From: Anisakis pegreffii
Taxonomy: Eukaryota; Nematoda; Chromadorea; Rhabditida; Anisakidae
Length of the DNA: 64,000 nt
Assembly (NCBI GenBank): GCA_035041965.1
Contig: JAPYMA010000148.1
Span: forward strand, 1-64,000
Direction of reading: 5' to 3'
Part shown: piece after piece, positions 33,796-46,989 of the stretch
Layout: each line of letters starts with the position of its first letter
How positions within the stretch are numbered: the stretch's first letter is position 1
Position numbers and translations under genes: made by a program
Notes under the pieces: model-generated
What the model saw: the letters and a program-made list of their open reading frames with translations, nothing else
What the model was told of the DNA's origin: nothing
Database searches by the model: none

Positions 33796-36700
33796 ATGCA
33801 GCTGTACTTGCTGTTATTGGTTACAGCGATTATTTCATCAGAATGTCATAAAATACTCGTCTATATTCCTCAAATGGGTTATAGTCATATGACTTTCCTT
33901 GGACATCTTGCCGATCGTCTCGTGAAAGCTGGCCATGATGTGGTGGGTCTTATTTTTACGTGAACTTTTTAAAAAAAGTCTCAAAATGAACCACTGATCA
34001 TCCATCACTCTGCAGGCAACAATTCAGCAATACGCAGACATGCGATGTTTATAAGTTACATAACTAAAAGTTTTCTTCGATTCGTTAAAGTTATTGATGC
34101 ATAACCCCATTTGGCTATTTCGTTTAAGGGTGCGCGTTCCGGAACGGGTTCCGTATATTATCCGAGTAACTGAGATGGAGCTGGCCGTTTTTCATCTGAT
34201 TTCGGCATCCTTACGAGATGCAAACCCTCTATTTGCTAATTGTATGCAATAGCGCCGCTGCGGTGTTTATAACAATGATTCCTAATGCGATCTTTCATAT
34301 AAACAATGTTTCAAGGTTGCTCTGACGCCCACATTCGACTCATTGCTAACGACGAATGGTACAAAATTGGCTAGAATAATACGTTATGAAACAAATATGA
34401 CGACTCCAATAGGACCATTAGCATTGCGTGAAAATGCATGGACGGAGCGTGGTGAATCCGTTGTCGGAGTTTATAATGTTCGTTTATGTTCAAGTTGGGA
34501 CATTACTTTTCGCATGAAGGACGTCTTTTTCGAGTGCATGAATTATTGTCTGATTTGCGAAGAAAATTATTAATCCTGAGGCCATTTATCTATATGCAAT
34601 GAATGTTTTAGCGAATATATGGGAAAAAATTGCTCTAGCGAAAAGGCTTGCACTTTATATTAGTAAAAAGCAGTGTTGGGCGCGCTATCGAAGAAAGATA
34701 GCGCGCTATCGCTATTCCGCTATCGAAAAGACTTCCGCTAGTCCGCTACCGCTATCGCTATTACCCACCGAATCGATAGCGGAGCGCTATCGCTACCGCT
34801 ATCGCTATCGCCTACTTTAAAAACCTCATTACACCACTAAATGATTCAAAATTTTCATTAATCAACACGCATTTTTGAATTAAATGTGAGAAACATTACG
34901 AAAGTAGATTTTCACGAGAACATAAATTTTGTTTTATGACAATAGGACATATTTAAACATTAAAAAAATTTAAAACAATAGAACACAAACAACATTAAAA
35001 CAACAACAGCATCATTAAAAAAGGCCACAACAAAACATCTTAACAGCAAAAACATCATCGAAAGTTTATCAGTCACTTTCGAAAACTATGTCAGTGAACC
35101 GAATGTCATATCAATAGGTTTGGTTAACAACATATTGTGAAAAAACGACAACAACAGAAACATACAAACTATATCAGCACACCGAATATTATATCAATAA
35201 ATTTGGTCAACAGCATGTTATATAAAAACAACAATAACAGACACACATAAACTATATTAGCACATCGAATATTATATCAATAAATTTTGTCAACAGCACA
35301 TTATGAAGAAACAACAGGAACATAACAAAAAACCGCAACAGTATTATCATCAAAAAATGTTCTTCGTAGGGTATTGTCACAAAAAGATCCCCTTTTTCCT
35401 GAAGTATCATCACCAAAAATCCCCTCCTTCCTAAAGTGCCACTTTCGAAAACTACCTCACAATCAGTGAGTCGAATGTCATATCATTAAATTTGGTCGAC
35501 AGCATGTTATAAAAAACAACAACAGAAACACAACAGCATGAAACACAACAGTTCAACAGCGAAAACATCATCAAAACAGCGCCCAAAATGCTCATAATTT
35601 CTCGTTTCCTTTGATAAACATCAACATATTGAATAATCCATCGGAAATTCTCGACCGCTTCGCTCGCATGATATCCTTTCCTAGCGAAAACATGCGCTCC
35701 ACTGGTGCCCCAGAAGGCATGCCTGTGTTATATCTGAAAATTTTTAACTACTTGAAGTCATGCTAGAGGTATTAATATCTGAAGTAGAAACAATAGGTGA
35801 TGAACAAGTATTGTTAAAACAAGCATGGAAAACATTATAAAGTAGCTAAAACAAGTATGACCAACAATATGTGGACCTGATAAACAGTTTAACGAAGCAC
35901 GTGTCATTCATAAAAGTTGCATCCCCCAGACTATTTTCGAGTTCTCCATCTAACCATTCTTCAGCGATCTTTTTTGCTCTCTTTTTCAAGGACTTTTCGT
36001 GCGATTTGTCGACAGGCGTTGATATAACGCCGAAGAAGTCATGATTGCTTGTTGTTGTAACAGATTCTGTACTGTAAATAAACTGATAGCGGAAGATAGC
36101 GGAATATAGCGGAGGTTGCTCGCTATCGAACAGCGATAGCGCCGTTCCCGCTATCGCTATTCCGCTATTCACTCGAACTTCCGATATCGCTATTCCGCTA
36201 TTCCGCTATTCGCTATTAGCGGACTAGCGGAATAGCGCGCTATTGCCCAACACTGGTAAAAAGTCATTAATTTGTGCTGCTGAACACCTGGATCAGATGA
36301 CTGTTGCGCACATACAATCCTTTCACTCAAACTTATGCTTTTCGAATAAGCGGAATCCATTTTCTTTGGCACTTGGAGTGGAACAATTCGAATTTATCAA
36401 CTTGAGTAAAATGTGAACATGAAATATTTTTCAAATACTTGTCTCATTCAGTAATTATTGATTTTTGCATGCACAATCTTGATTTATAAATAACGCTTTT
36501 GATCAATGCGAATAATAAGTAACGATTAATGCGAATGCAGTTTTCAGATGATAAACAGGATTGCGTCAATTCAGCAGTTCGTTTGTAAAGGTTTGGAAAT
36601 GCAAATCTTCTATCAGTATTGTTCTTGTCTCGACTTTACATGTCATGCACACAATGCCGCAGCTGTAATAAAACTTGAACATATCGTAAATGTAGCATTC

Positions 36701-39700
36701 AACTGATTAGCGATCATATTTCAACGACTTAAGTGATAATTCCGCATAAATGAAGCCAAAAATGAGCAGCAGAATTTGTGCAGGAATATGCAATACTCTA
36801 TGAACATAAAACCGAAATTCATCGAAAGATTTATTCTTCTCAGTGAAATATTTCTCGAGGATTTATGTAATTTCAGCGATGTTAGCTGATGAAAAGTTAT
36901 TGAAGCAACTGAGAGCGGAAAAATTTGATTTGGGTATCAGTGAAGTGATTAGTTCATGTGGATTTGCGATATTCGATAAGATTAATTTGGAGAAGTTTGT
37001 CGGTTCGTTCGCAACGAATCTTTTACCATCGGTAACTCGGCAGTTTGGTATCGATCATAATCCAAGCTATATTCCCGGTTCGATATTTCAGTTGCCTTTC
37101 ATAAATTAAATCGTTTCACCCAGAGCACGTTTCAACTTGCTAACTTTAGGAATACAACCAAAGGTTATTTAAGGTAATGAAATTAAGGGTATTAATAACA
37201 GTAGCACTAAATGACAATGAAAAAGCGTTTATTTTTTTTGCTGGATTTTGAAAATTATTCAAATGTTTTGTTTAGAAACGTTTGCGCCTTGTACGGATAC
37301 GATGAATTATTTTGAACGGGCGAAAAATTTGCTGAGTACCGCAATAACATTTGTGATTGGTAGATACATAGAGCGCACCATCATTAATCAAGCCTACAAG
37401 GATAGTTTTCCATTGAACTACAACGTTAAGGTGCGTTAGAGCATCATCTTCCATAATATCAACACGTATGATTTTTGCATTTATTTGGCCATTTCTCCGT
37501 TGATACGATCATATCGTAAGCGGTTAAGTAAATGCACCTCTCACTCATTATCAGCGATGTGCATCTCACAATCAATTTCAATGTTCAGTCTTTTTGATTC
37601 CTTCATTGATATTTTTTCGGCAGTTCTGGAGATCATGGAACATCTCAGACATCCTACGACGGTGGTTCTCATAGGAGGTGAAATTACCCATTTTGGATTA
37701 TTTGGAGGTGTCAAGGGGTATTGGAGGGGGTCGGGAAATTAATATTTCGTGCAGTTGTTATGTTATGATAGAACTCCATTGTGATGGTTTCGTTTAACTC
37801 GGGTATGCAAATGCGGTTAGTTGATGGCAACACTCTTTATTCTCCTATTTTCTGAGTATCATTAGCTCGTTCGGGTTTTCATTCGTTTTAACAGGGTTTT
37901 CATTCTTTTCCTTGCTGCTACAATCGCTCTCATAACTTTTATCACCAAAACTGTTCTCTTCTGCTATTTTATCATTCATTTCACTCGATAGTTTAAGTCA
38001 AATTCTCATTCTACACAATGCATTCTATAATTGATCATTTGACTGTCGAATGTTGGTGAGCAATTCAATTCGATTGCAGTATTGTTGATTTCGGCTATCA
38101 ACAGTCGTCACTAAATAGTATATGCTACAGAATGAGAAGTTGCGAAGTGAAATGAGACGAAGTGAATGAGAAAAAGTTATCAAGAGAACGGTACTTGCAT
38201 GTAATAGTTATGACAGTGAACACAACACGTCCGAAAAAGAATGAGAATTCATATAAATCAATTTGAAGTGAGTGTGTCACAGACAATAGCTTTTCATGCA
38301 GTCATATTCGATTGCAATACTGAAGAACGAAACGGTCTAAGAGAAGGCCCTGAGATGTCGATTATCATCATGAACGTGTTAATAAGATTGAACGTAATGG
38401 TCATCTGAACATAGCATATGCGATTTCCATATTCAGTAGAAGGGGGGGGGGGGGGAGGGAGGTAACGGTGGCCTGCCAAATCATCAAAAGAGGTAATGGA
38501 GCATCCGAACGTGAGAACTACTGTCTTACGAGAAGGGATATCATGCAAAACGGTTTAGAAGTGTTACCCGACGAGAACGTGTCCTTCTCCGTGATCGATG
38601 TGATAATCACTGATTGATTGAGTTTATGAGCTGACCACAGTGCATTATAACCAAATAATTTCGACCTAAAATATCCGAATTTCAGGATACAATCGCAAAG
38701 AGTACGTTTTTGTTTGTGAATGCTGATGAATACATTGAATTTCCTCGTTGTATCACCCACAAAGTTGTTTACGTCGGAGGAATTGCTGTTGATAAAGCGA
38801 AGCCACTTGAACACGTCAGTTCATTACATCATGTTATGATAAGTTAACGGATTTGACATTGGATTCGCTGCAGCGAGGAACTTCTATAAATTGTTGACTC
38901 TACCAACGCTTTCTAAGTTCTTTCACGGAACGGTAATCTTCATGACCGTAGACAACCTCATGGCGAATAAACATTTTGTTCGTAAGTGAAAGTAGTCGTG
39001 TTAAACATCGTTATTTGCCGATAATCTGCTATCGAATTTTTGCACAATCGTTTGGATGAGACTTTACATTATTCGATGGGTCTTTGCTGCACTAAATTTG
39101 ATCGCGGCACCTCAAGGTACAGTAGCATAGCGACTGAGAAGCACACATAGCACTGCTTATTCGTTTATTTTTATCAAGAACAATTTTGTTATTTCTTCTG
39201 TTATCATTGGTGTTGAGATGAAAGATGAATTTCAACGCATAATTAAGGAATTCAAAGAGGTGATGGATAAGGCTGTTGGTGGTGCAGTGCTCGTATCGTT
39301 CGGTTCGATCGCTCAGAGCAGTAAGATGACTCCGGCAATGAGAAATGCTTTCGTGCGAATGTTTACTGCATTCCCTCATGTATGTTTTGAGAGAGTTGCA
39401 TTTCTATCGTGTGAAATTGCGTCGAAATGAATATTTATGAAAGAAATTCAGAATAATTGAGATTCGTGATCGGAAAAGATTGCGACGGCTTTGAAACATT
39501 CATTCAAAAATATGATCGCATTTCAATGTTCAGATACAATTCATCTGGAAATACGAAGTTGAAGATGAAGTAGCCAATGATCGACCAAATGTTCTCAAAA
39601 CAAAATGGGTTCCGCAAAATGATTTACTCGGTATTTTTGACACAACTCAAAAAGTTTATTCGACTGTTCTCGCTTCCTCAACGTTACATTACTACACATT

Positions 39701-40630
39701 AATACGAATACGATATGAAATTATTCAAATGTGATATGTCCTAAATATAACACCGCTTGTACGATTACTCAAGTACAACGCGAACTGAATTTCAGCCCAT
39801 CCAAATATGAAGGCGTTTATATCGCACGGAGGCATGAACAGTCTTACAGAAGCGTTTCAACACGGTGTCCCAATTGTATGTATTCCATTGTTTGGTGATC
39901 AGATGCGTAATGCTAAAATGGCTGAGAAACGTCGTGTGGCCACATTTCTTGATAAAGGAAATATCACAGAAACTTCTCTTTTATGGGCACTTCGAACTGT
40001 TTTGAGTGATAAAAGGTTATCTTTAAAAGGTTATTTCATTTTTATTCAGTTACTACACTCGTTTAAGCGTCTTCAATGCAGAATTATTATAACTTCGACA
40101 TGAAAAAGATAATGTCTTCTATCATTTCTCAGTTTTTATCAATAGAACACGCCGAACAATGAATAGGCATTCATCATAAACATTGTGCTTGAGGCCATCT
40201 TTGTATGACTTGAACCGTAGTACTGATAACTTATGGATGTTCGTTAATTATGACTGATCGTGAGTGCGTAAAAGTCCCACTAATTCCGTACATAAACACC
40301 AATTGTAATTATGCAAAATGGGATTGCAAGAAACCCGTTCTATGCATTTTCAGTTATGCAAAACACTCGAAGCGTCTGGCTAGAATGATCGCAAAAAAAC
40401 CGTTTTCATCAGAAGAAGTCTTTCTGAGACACATCGAATTTGCGGCTGAATTCGGTCATGTCGACAACCTGGATTCAGCCGCAGCACAACTCAACTTTTT
40501 GCAGTACTACATGATTGACATTATAGTACCGTTTATTGCAAGCGTTTTATTAACTGCTTATATTGGTGTACGGATGGTAATGCGTATTTGTTGCAGTTTC
40601 ATGAGAGTGGCGAAATCGAAAACTGAATAG
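33796..40630 (+). CDS. UDP-glucuronosyl/glucosyltransferase (GT1 family)
   Basis: Nine exons join in phase: 33796-33942, 34316-34547, 36877-37077, 37276-37430, 38686-38814, 39218-39379, 39534-39630, 39796-40015 and 40354-40630 (539 aa). The end of exon 2 is the least certain border. An N-terminal signal peptide ([15 protein letters not shown]) precedes the acceptor-side motif with His31 in MGYSHMTF. The donor-sugar signature covers about residues 375-411 ([13 protein letters not shown]...PLFGDQ). A C-terminal membrane helix ([16 protein letters not shown]) is followed by a short tail ending KSKTE, a KxKxx ER-retrieval pattern. It would conjugate UDP-sugars to lipophilic compounds in the ER lumen. 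An alternative in-frame ATG at 33706 lies upstream but would bury the signal peptide. Introns 2 and 4 carry transposons. No frame break is seen. Confidence 0.92.
35100..35520. repeat. Tandem repeats of about 82 bp inside the hAT element
   Basis: The block ATATCAATAAATTTGGTCAACAGCA recurs in variant form near 35108, 35191, 35272 and 35481 (the last after a gap), each followed by AACAACA-rich sequence. Confidence 0.65.
35592..36172 (-). pseudogene. hAT transposase C-terminal remnant
   Basis: An open stretch runs down to 35877, then an intron of 143 nt (35876-35734), then 35733-35592 to a TGA. The join restores an Arg codon and gives [20 protein letters not shown] followed by RMFSLGKD and [10 protein letters not shown], the typical hAT C-terminal dimerisation motif. 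The upstream end runs into the subterminal repeats without a credible start codon, so only about the last 145 residues of a family usually 500-700 aa long remain. Confidence 0.85.
37660..38523. mobile_element. hAT-type MITE, copy 2 (864 bp) in UGT intron 4
   Basis: The ends CGGTGGTTCTCA and (reverse complement) CAGTAGTTCTCA match copy 1 at 20890-21669, as does the interior. The flanks 37652-37659 (TCCTACGA) and 38524-38531 (TCTTACGA) agree at 7 of 8 positions. It contains a run of 14 G at 38442-38455 that copy 1 lacks. No transposase frame. Confidence 0.88.
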
Positions 40631-41058
40631 TTTCTATCGTTTGTTTTAATGATTGTTGCGGTCTATTCAGTAACTCTTCATAGCTTGTTATTTAGCTGGA
40701 CACTTATTCGTCCGATGAAGTTGTCAGTGTAGCTTTTTACTCACTCAAACTAGTCGTCAAACCGTGAATAGATTTCTACAAATAAGAAATTTTTCCTCAA
40801 ACTCGCTCAAATTAGTCTTGAAACCGTAAACAAACTGAAAGTGGATATTAAAAATCCGAACAGTGATGAGTTCTTTTTGTGTTACTCCTCTCAACAAATG
40901 ACACAATGTCACAACAAATGACACTTTAACAAGAAAACGCTTCATCTCAAGATTCAATCACCAGTAACGAGAATTCTAATTGAACAGGAATTACAAAACA
41001 AAATCGCTACATTTTACAGCAGTGCAACGAAATCAACTCAAGAAAGAGAACTGGCAAA

Positions 41059-41965
41059 ATGAAGGAACATCAAATCGTTAACATCTACGAAAAACATCGA
41101 CGAAAGAACGTAGAATTTTGGTATTTGCTGTTATGTAATTAGTAATGGTATTATTCATACATTAGAGTGGATTAGTTCGGGGTAGACAAAATTGACAGAT
41201 GAACAATACAACAGAAGAGCAAACAGTAAGTAAATACAAAATAAGGACTAAAAGAAAGAATTTCATTTGACCACAACGGATCACAATCGAACAGCATTTC
41301 GAGCCAGTCGTGAATGCTGCAAATGAGAATCATTGCTACAATCAGCAGAAACAGCTCGCCTAGGAACGGCAATATGCGAACTAATAGGCGGAGATCAACT
41401 TACACAAATTTCACACCGGATTAATGTGCACTTTCTCCGCTAGCTATGGAAATATTCGAAAAGAAAAAAGTCACAAGGAGAAGAAATGAGAACAACAATG
41501 AAATGAATAATTTATGCGGACACGACAAACACTCACCTAGGTAGAGCAAAATACCAATAACCAACCAGTGACAAAAAAGAAATTGAAAATCTAACCCGTA
41601 AAAGAAGAAATATTGGAATAAGTGATAAAGGCTTAACGGATAGTTCATCGATACAAACGCACACAATAACGATAGTTTCACAAAAAAAGACTCATGCACA
41701 TACTAACACGACGTTACACACAGCCATCGAACTATACAAATCTATAGATCGGAATCGGGAAAACAATGAAGTCATCTTATCAGATGATGACATTACACAA
41801 GAAGAAATTCGAAATTTCTTCATCCAAATTAACTCACTTCAAAGTTCATTAGAATTATTAGTAAAGAAGATGCATCCAACGAAAACTGTTCAGATGCAAT
41901 TAGCAATTCTTAAACTGCACAATCAATACCTAGAAATGTACATGAAACACGTTAACTACCTCTAA
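41059..41965 (+). CDS. Candidate small coiled protein, unknown
   Basis: Exons 41059-41109, 41186-41225 and 41724-41965 join in phase to give 110 aa with a TAA stop. The last exon is the best supported: its acceptor ACACAG is good and the reading is charged, helical and low in rare residues (DDDITQEEIRNFFIQINSLQ, then HNQYLEMYMKHVNYL). The second exon ends at a strong GTAAGT donor. The first exon ends at a weak GTAGAA donor and may be wrong. There is no signal peptide or membrane segment. It ends 398 bp from the stop of the oppositely oriented trehalase gene and starts about 430 bp after the UGT stop. I do not recognise the family. Confidence 0.4.
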
Positions 41966-42362
41966 TGTCACCAATCTCCATTCAAAACATTGCATTCATT
42001 ACGAAAACGAAATAAAGTCAACTGTACGCCATTTACAACGAAAATAATAGATGCGTCCGATAAAATCTAATTTTTTCATTACCTTAGAGATATTACACTT
42101 TGCACCTAATCATACTTCTATAATGGCCCAACAGAACTGAATGGAAACTGTTTCTTGATGAAATTCTAGAGTGGTGACTAAGTAGGGAAGTACGATTTTC
42201 TCAATTCTCAAAATGAATCGATCCTCTCCAAAAAAATTGTAAATGAGCCTTATGATTTCTAAATCATTGCGACAGCATGATTCAATAACTAGATTATCCG
42301 AATCAAATCAATCCGAACATTCACCTCGAGTGTTCGTCTACTTATCATTCAGTCAATCACCG

Positions 42363-45300
42363 TTACACTGGACAATTTTCCATCGAGAACGGTGATCCAC
42401 TTCTGATGCTTTCTGCATCGTCACTCTCCGATTCATACGCCGAATCATTCGTCTCTTCCGGAGTAGTTGTTAATTCTGGTCCATAGGTCATTAAGAGATC
42501 AAGTATCACACCATTCGTCCATCCAAATCCCTCTTGAACTTCATACTCACCACCTCCAGCCACTCCATTCGGACGCACTGAGTCAACATTGTACTGAAAA
42601 ATTACTTTGTTGCTTTTCGAAGAACTTATGCGACGAATTATTTTAGCTTAATCATCATATGACGAACATTCACCGAATAAATAATCTTTCATTCGATTCC
42701 GTCGCAAATATTACACGGTCCGTGATTGAATTCATTCTTCGGTGGTCTTCCATTTCTACGATTTAAGATTCATTTTATCACTTCAAGAGATTCATTTTAT
42801 CACCTCATCTGAACCGTTAGGAAGATCGAACTTCATTAATGAGCGTCATATTTCGCGTAAAAATCATCAACTGCATTCATGATTGATCAATACAAACTCC
42901 ACAGATGAAATGGAATCAATCGACGAACAACTATGCATGCGCTACGAATCAAACGAACGATAGAACTAAAACACGACAAACCTTCTCAAACATTCTGCCC
43001 CCGGTGCTCACCCACATGCTATAATTCTTTCGAATCCACTTCTCAGCAATCTGTCTTGCGAGCTCTTTCTGACCAGTAGCACGCAGTCCTTGAATCACCA
43101 CCCATGTTGTTGGTGCCCATGCATTCGGAAAATCCCATTGTTGACCCGAAGCGATCAACGAACTTGGCAATCCACCTGGATAGCTTAACGCTCCCGAACT
43201 GCTCAAATACGATACCACTTTTGAAGGATTGAATCCTGCAAAACGAAATAATGTTCAGCATCCACCGAGTACAATTCAATCGAACCATTTCGAAGCCCAA
43301 GCAAACTAAATCTCTTCAAATGATATTCCTCAAAAATAACGGTTATTGGAAAACTGAAAACTGAGGCACACAAATCGCAATGAGATGAACAGCTACCGTC
43401 ATGCGTACAACCAGTGAACAGTGGGAAGAAATTCGTATCCATATAATCTGTGACATGTTTGCCAGTAACAATATCATAATCGAACCAACAACCGCACTCC
43501 TCATCCCAGAATACCTTTAAAAACAGGCACTTACAAACGATTATAGGCAGATATTTGTTTATTCATTTCTAATTTCTTTTACGAGTGGGAAAGATAATTG
43601 CTATCACTTCTTTTAGTTTATGGATGATATTTAAAGTGCGATTCTTCAATTGATGAATAATTCATTTGAATTTGTTTAATGGAAGAATGTAATCGAAATG
43701 AATACTTGATGAATCGCTTGACGCATTGCGTTGAAATTTTGACGACATTGTTCAGCACTAACGAGATCATTCATCGCCTCATAGAGATTTGCCATTAAAC
43801 GCCAATTACCACAAATAATCGCATTCAAATCCACTGGTAATATGGAACTGGTTCTGCAAGATTTGCGAAATTCAATCAATGAACTATTTTTTGATGGAAT
43901 TGGGATACCAGTAATTAACGAGAATAAAATTTGGAAAAAACGAAACACCATAAACAAATTTACTTAATGAAGTATTCAATGAATGAACGAAGTAACCTTG
44001 TTGAACCCATTTTCCCAGCTACAGGTCCATCTTTTGAGAACCAACGCGAACTGAAATCACGTCCACTTTCGGCTGCTGCCGCTATATCACCCCAAAGTCG
44101 TTGTTTTTCAATTACTGAAATCGAATCAATACGAACAATCGACTCGAAAAACAACGTATGAATCAACTGACCAAGCTTGCAATGAATCAACCAAAATTGG
44201 TTGACTGACCAAGCTTGAAACAGATTATTCAACGGAGCAATCAGAAACTAACGGTCTTGAATGTGCTCGGCACTCTCCATATCTTCGCGATAACTCTCTG
44301 GTCGAGGACCTTCAGCAATCACATGATATCTATAGAGAGGAAAAGCAACGCCTTTCAACTGAACTGATCTGAAATTATTCGAAAATTATTCTCTAATTTT
44401 CATTGGACATTCCCGGGAACCTTGCTTTCATTAAGTTTATAATCGATTCAACGATGAAGTGAGTAAATGAATAAGAAATCATTTAATGCTTCAAACAGCT
44501 ATCTAATCAACAACTACTTACCTTCTGTTCTGAAAGAATTCAATTTCTCTCTCAAACCATCGCGCTCCAGTCAATAAAAACTCTTTATCGCCAGTCGCTT
44601 CATAGTATGCGGCTAAACACCACGTGAGTAGTGGTGGTTGTGAACGGTTCAAATAGTACACACGATTGCCATTTGGTACATAACCAAACCTTAATCAGAT
44701 AAATTCACTCAGACCAATCATGCTCTTAAGTACTGGATTACTGATTTGAACTGATGCAAAAGATCACTCGCTCAATCAAACAATCTTCAAAAGTGATCAA
44801 TCGATTGCTATTTGAATTTGTTGATGAATATATAAATAGATGATTAGCTAACAATAAGCGAAACAACTGCATCATAATTACAACTGAACGCACTTATCGA
44901 TCAAATGGCCCATATTCTCAATCATCCCTCGAACAGTTTCATGCATTCCGGATGCAAGTAATCCTTTAATAGTGAAGAAACTATCCCAATAATACATTTC
45001 ACGAAAACGCCCACCAGGCACAACGAACGGTTTCGGCAATGCGATCAATGAATATCGATTCGGATCAGCCAACACACGATCGGATACCTTAAAATACGAT
45101 CATATCTCAGCATAGGTAGGATTTAGTCTCGAATTAAGGTGGATATCGATCAGCATTGATCTCAGTCAATTAATGTGAAGAAACGTAAAGTACAATTGAG
45201 CAGTTTCACATCATTTCGAGGATAATTATAATAAGCGAAATAAGAGCGGACCTTACGACACAGCGTTGGCCATTTGCGATGAAGTTCTTTGGCCCATTGT

Positions 45301-46973
45301 CGATAGGATGGACAGGTGATCGCATCGAATTTGTTGCATTCAGGATCGTAGTCTTTCGGATGAAAGTCATCCAATTCACCGCCCGGTTCATCGAAATGGG
45401 TTGCAACAAACTGACGTAACGATGTTTCATTCAGGTTGTTGCCCGACATCAATGCTTCCCATTCACGCAATGTTGATTCTGAAAGATGCGTTTTATTTTT
45501 TTTTAAACTTACATACTAATTAACAACCAATTTTTCATCCTAAAACATCGGAATTATGTGAATAACAATGAGAGAGCAGCAAATTTGTACGGAATTATCA
45601 AGAAATCACGAATTCCGTGGAAAACAATGCATTCCAAAACGACAACTGAACGAAACGAATTCTATTAGAGCTGAAACTCGAACTAGAATTTGATGAGAAA
45701 ACATTATGAATTGATCTCAGTCGGTAGTGTATGCCTAAGCAACAAGTCAAGTGACACTTAACGAAAGTTAATAAGAAACTAACCAGCATCAACCTTAAGT
45801 GGCATATCCACGAAATGCTTACAGTCCTGGAACAGACGTGCCTTTTGCACTGCGTCCAACAGGGAACCACCACAATAAATCAATTTTTTCATATCTACTG
45901 TTTGTGCGTGTATGATGTATTGCTGCAAATCTTGTTCACTATTGGTGGACTGCACCATTGTTTTCCCGTAATCCGGAATTACACTGTGATCCGGTAGAGA
46001 AGAAGCTGATGGTAGAAGATGTTGATTAAAGGTGACAGAATCGATGGCCGAATCACCTACAAACAATTCAATCAAAATATCGACAGGATCGAACATATCA
46101 ATCAAAGTGGGCTAAATTTACGGAATGTCTCAGGTTTCGATGTGAAATAATAATCACGATTTTGCTGCAAAATTCAGCGCTACACCGCAGTCAAAGTCGC
46201 TCGTTGAAGCTATCTCGAAACATCTGAATGAGCGCTTTCTTCTCATCGATATTATCCCAACTCATCAGAAGCACGACCATTACGTGGGAAATGCCTCAAC
46301 CGAAATTTTGTTTCAGGAGAAAATTTCGTAGTTGCATACTGAAGAGAACGATTTGAAGAAATATTTCTTCCCTCACTCAATTGCTCCATTTTATTCCAAT
46401 TCTAAGCTTCACTGGTCAATAACCGCATTTATAAAGTACAACTTAACAATTAGATCACAACGATGACCACAAAATTCGAATACTTCGAATTGAATAAGTT
46501 TTTAATTTCAATAAACTCAGCGCTTCGCTCAAGCCTATTATTCAGCTCAGAAAATTATCAGTCGAATGCGCACAAACTATTATATTGAATAGAATGAGTA
46601 GTTGGGATGGCTGTGTTCGAATGTGAAAGTGAGAGCTGTGAAAGAACGAGCCTTTTGATATGCCTTGATCAACCGACTGTCCGCTGAACGAAGGATGTTG
46701 ACCGCCGAGCCTGGCAACACCGTTCCGTAAGAGCAGCAGTGGTGAGTTGATGGTGGATAAGAGCACGCCCGTTTCAGGCGGCTTTAGCGCAGAAGCAACG
46801 ACCTTATCGTACGAAGGATTCAATGCAAGTGTGCCTTTATCCCGGCTGCTCAATCCACTAAATACTCTGTGCTGGGATGCTTTGATACCGCCCAATTGCA
46901 AGTATTCCTTCAGAAGACGGTTACAACACAGACGCAGTAACATGACACGCCTCTTGTGTTGTTCGATAGCCAT
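42363..46973 (-). CDS. Trehalase (GH37)
   Basis: Eleven exons on the minus strand join in phase: 46973-46703, 46056-45784, 45478-45252, 45087-44894, 44689-44522, 44368-44253, 44114-43997, 43853-43706, 43514-43397, 43235-42982 and 42593-42363 (about 705 aa). It hydrolyses trehalose to two glucose. Both family signatures are present: [14 protein letters not shown] (about 281) and [10 protein letters not shown] (about 577). By family alignment the acid is the Asp in SGRDFSSRW (about 436) and the base the Glu in [13 protein letters not shown] (about 645). The core starts near [14 protein letters not shown]. The first exon (90 aa) is outside the conserved core and its donor was chosen for phase only, so the N-terminus is tentative; no clear signal peptide. 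The C-terminus has an acidic Ser/Glu tail ([16 protein letters not shown]). Confidence 0.93.
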
Positions 46974-46989
46974 CTTGTTACACACACGA

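Larger units (their letters stand above)
34671..36255. mobile_element. Decayed hAT transposon (1,585 bp) with perfect 8-bp TSD
   Basis: The ends share the inverted repeat CAGTGTTGGGC, followed by dense GCTATCGC/CCGCTA subterminal words (34680-34810 and 36060-36240). The flanks 34663-34670 and 36256-36263 are both GTAAAAAG. Inside, on the minus strand, lies the end of a hAT transposase. The N-terminal DNA-binding and catalytic regions are missing, so it is internally deleted. It lies in UGT intron 2. Confidence 0.95.

Noticed and set aside
41172..41699. Minus-strand frames rich in Leu/Phe (41172-41372 and 41421-41699) that resemble membrane segments
   Set aside because: They reflect A-rich plus-strand sequence overlapping the candidate small gene. 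No splice sites join them and no family motif is seen.
43931..44161. 76-codon plus-strand frame
   Set aside because: It is the antisense shadow of the trehalase exon encoding the SGRDFSSRW motif.
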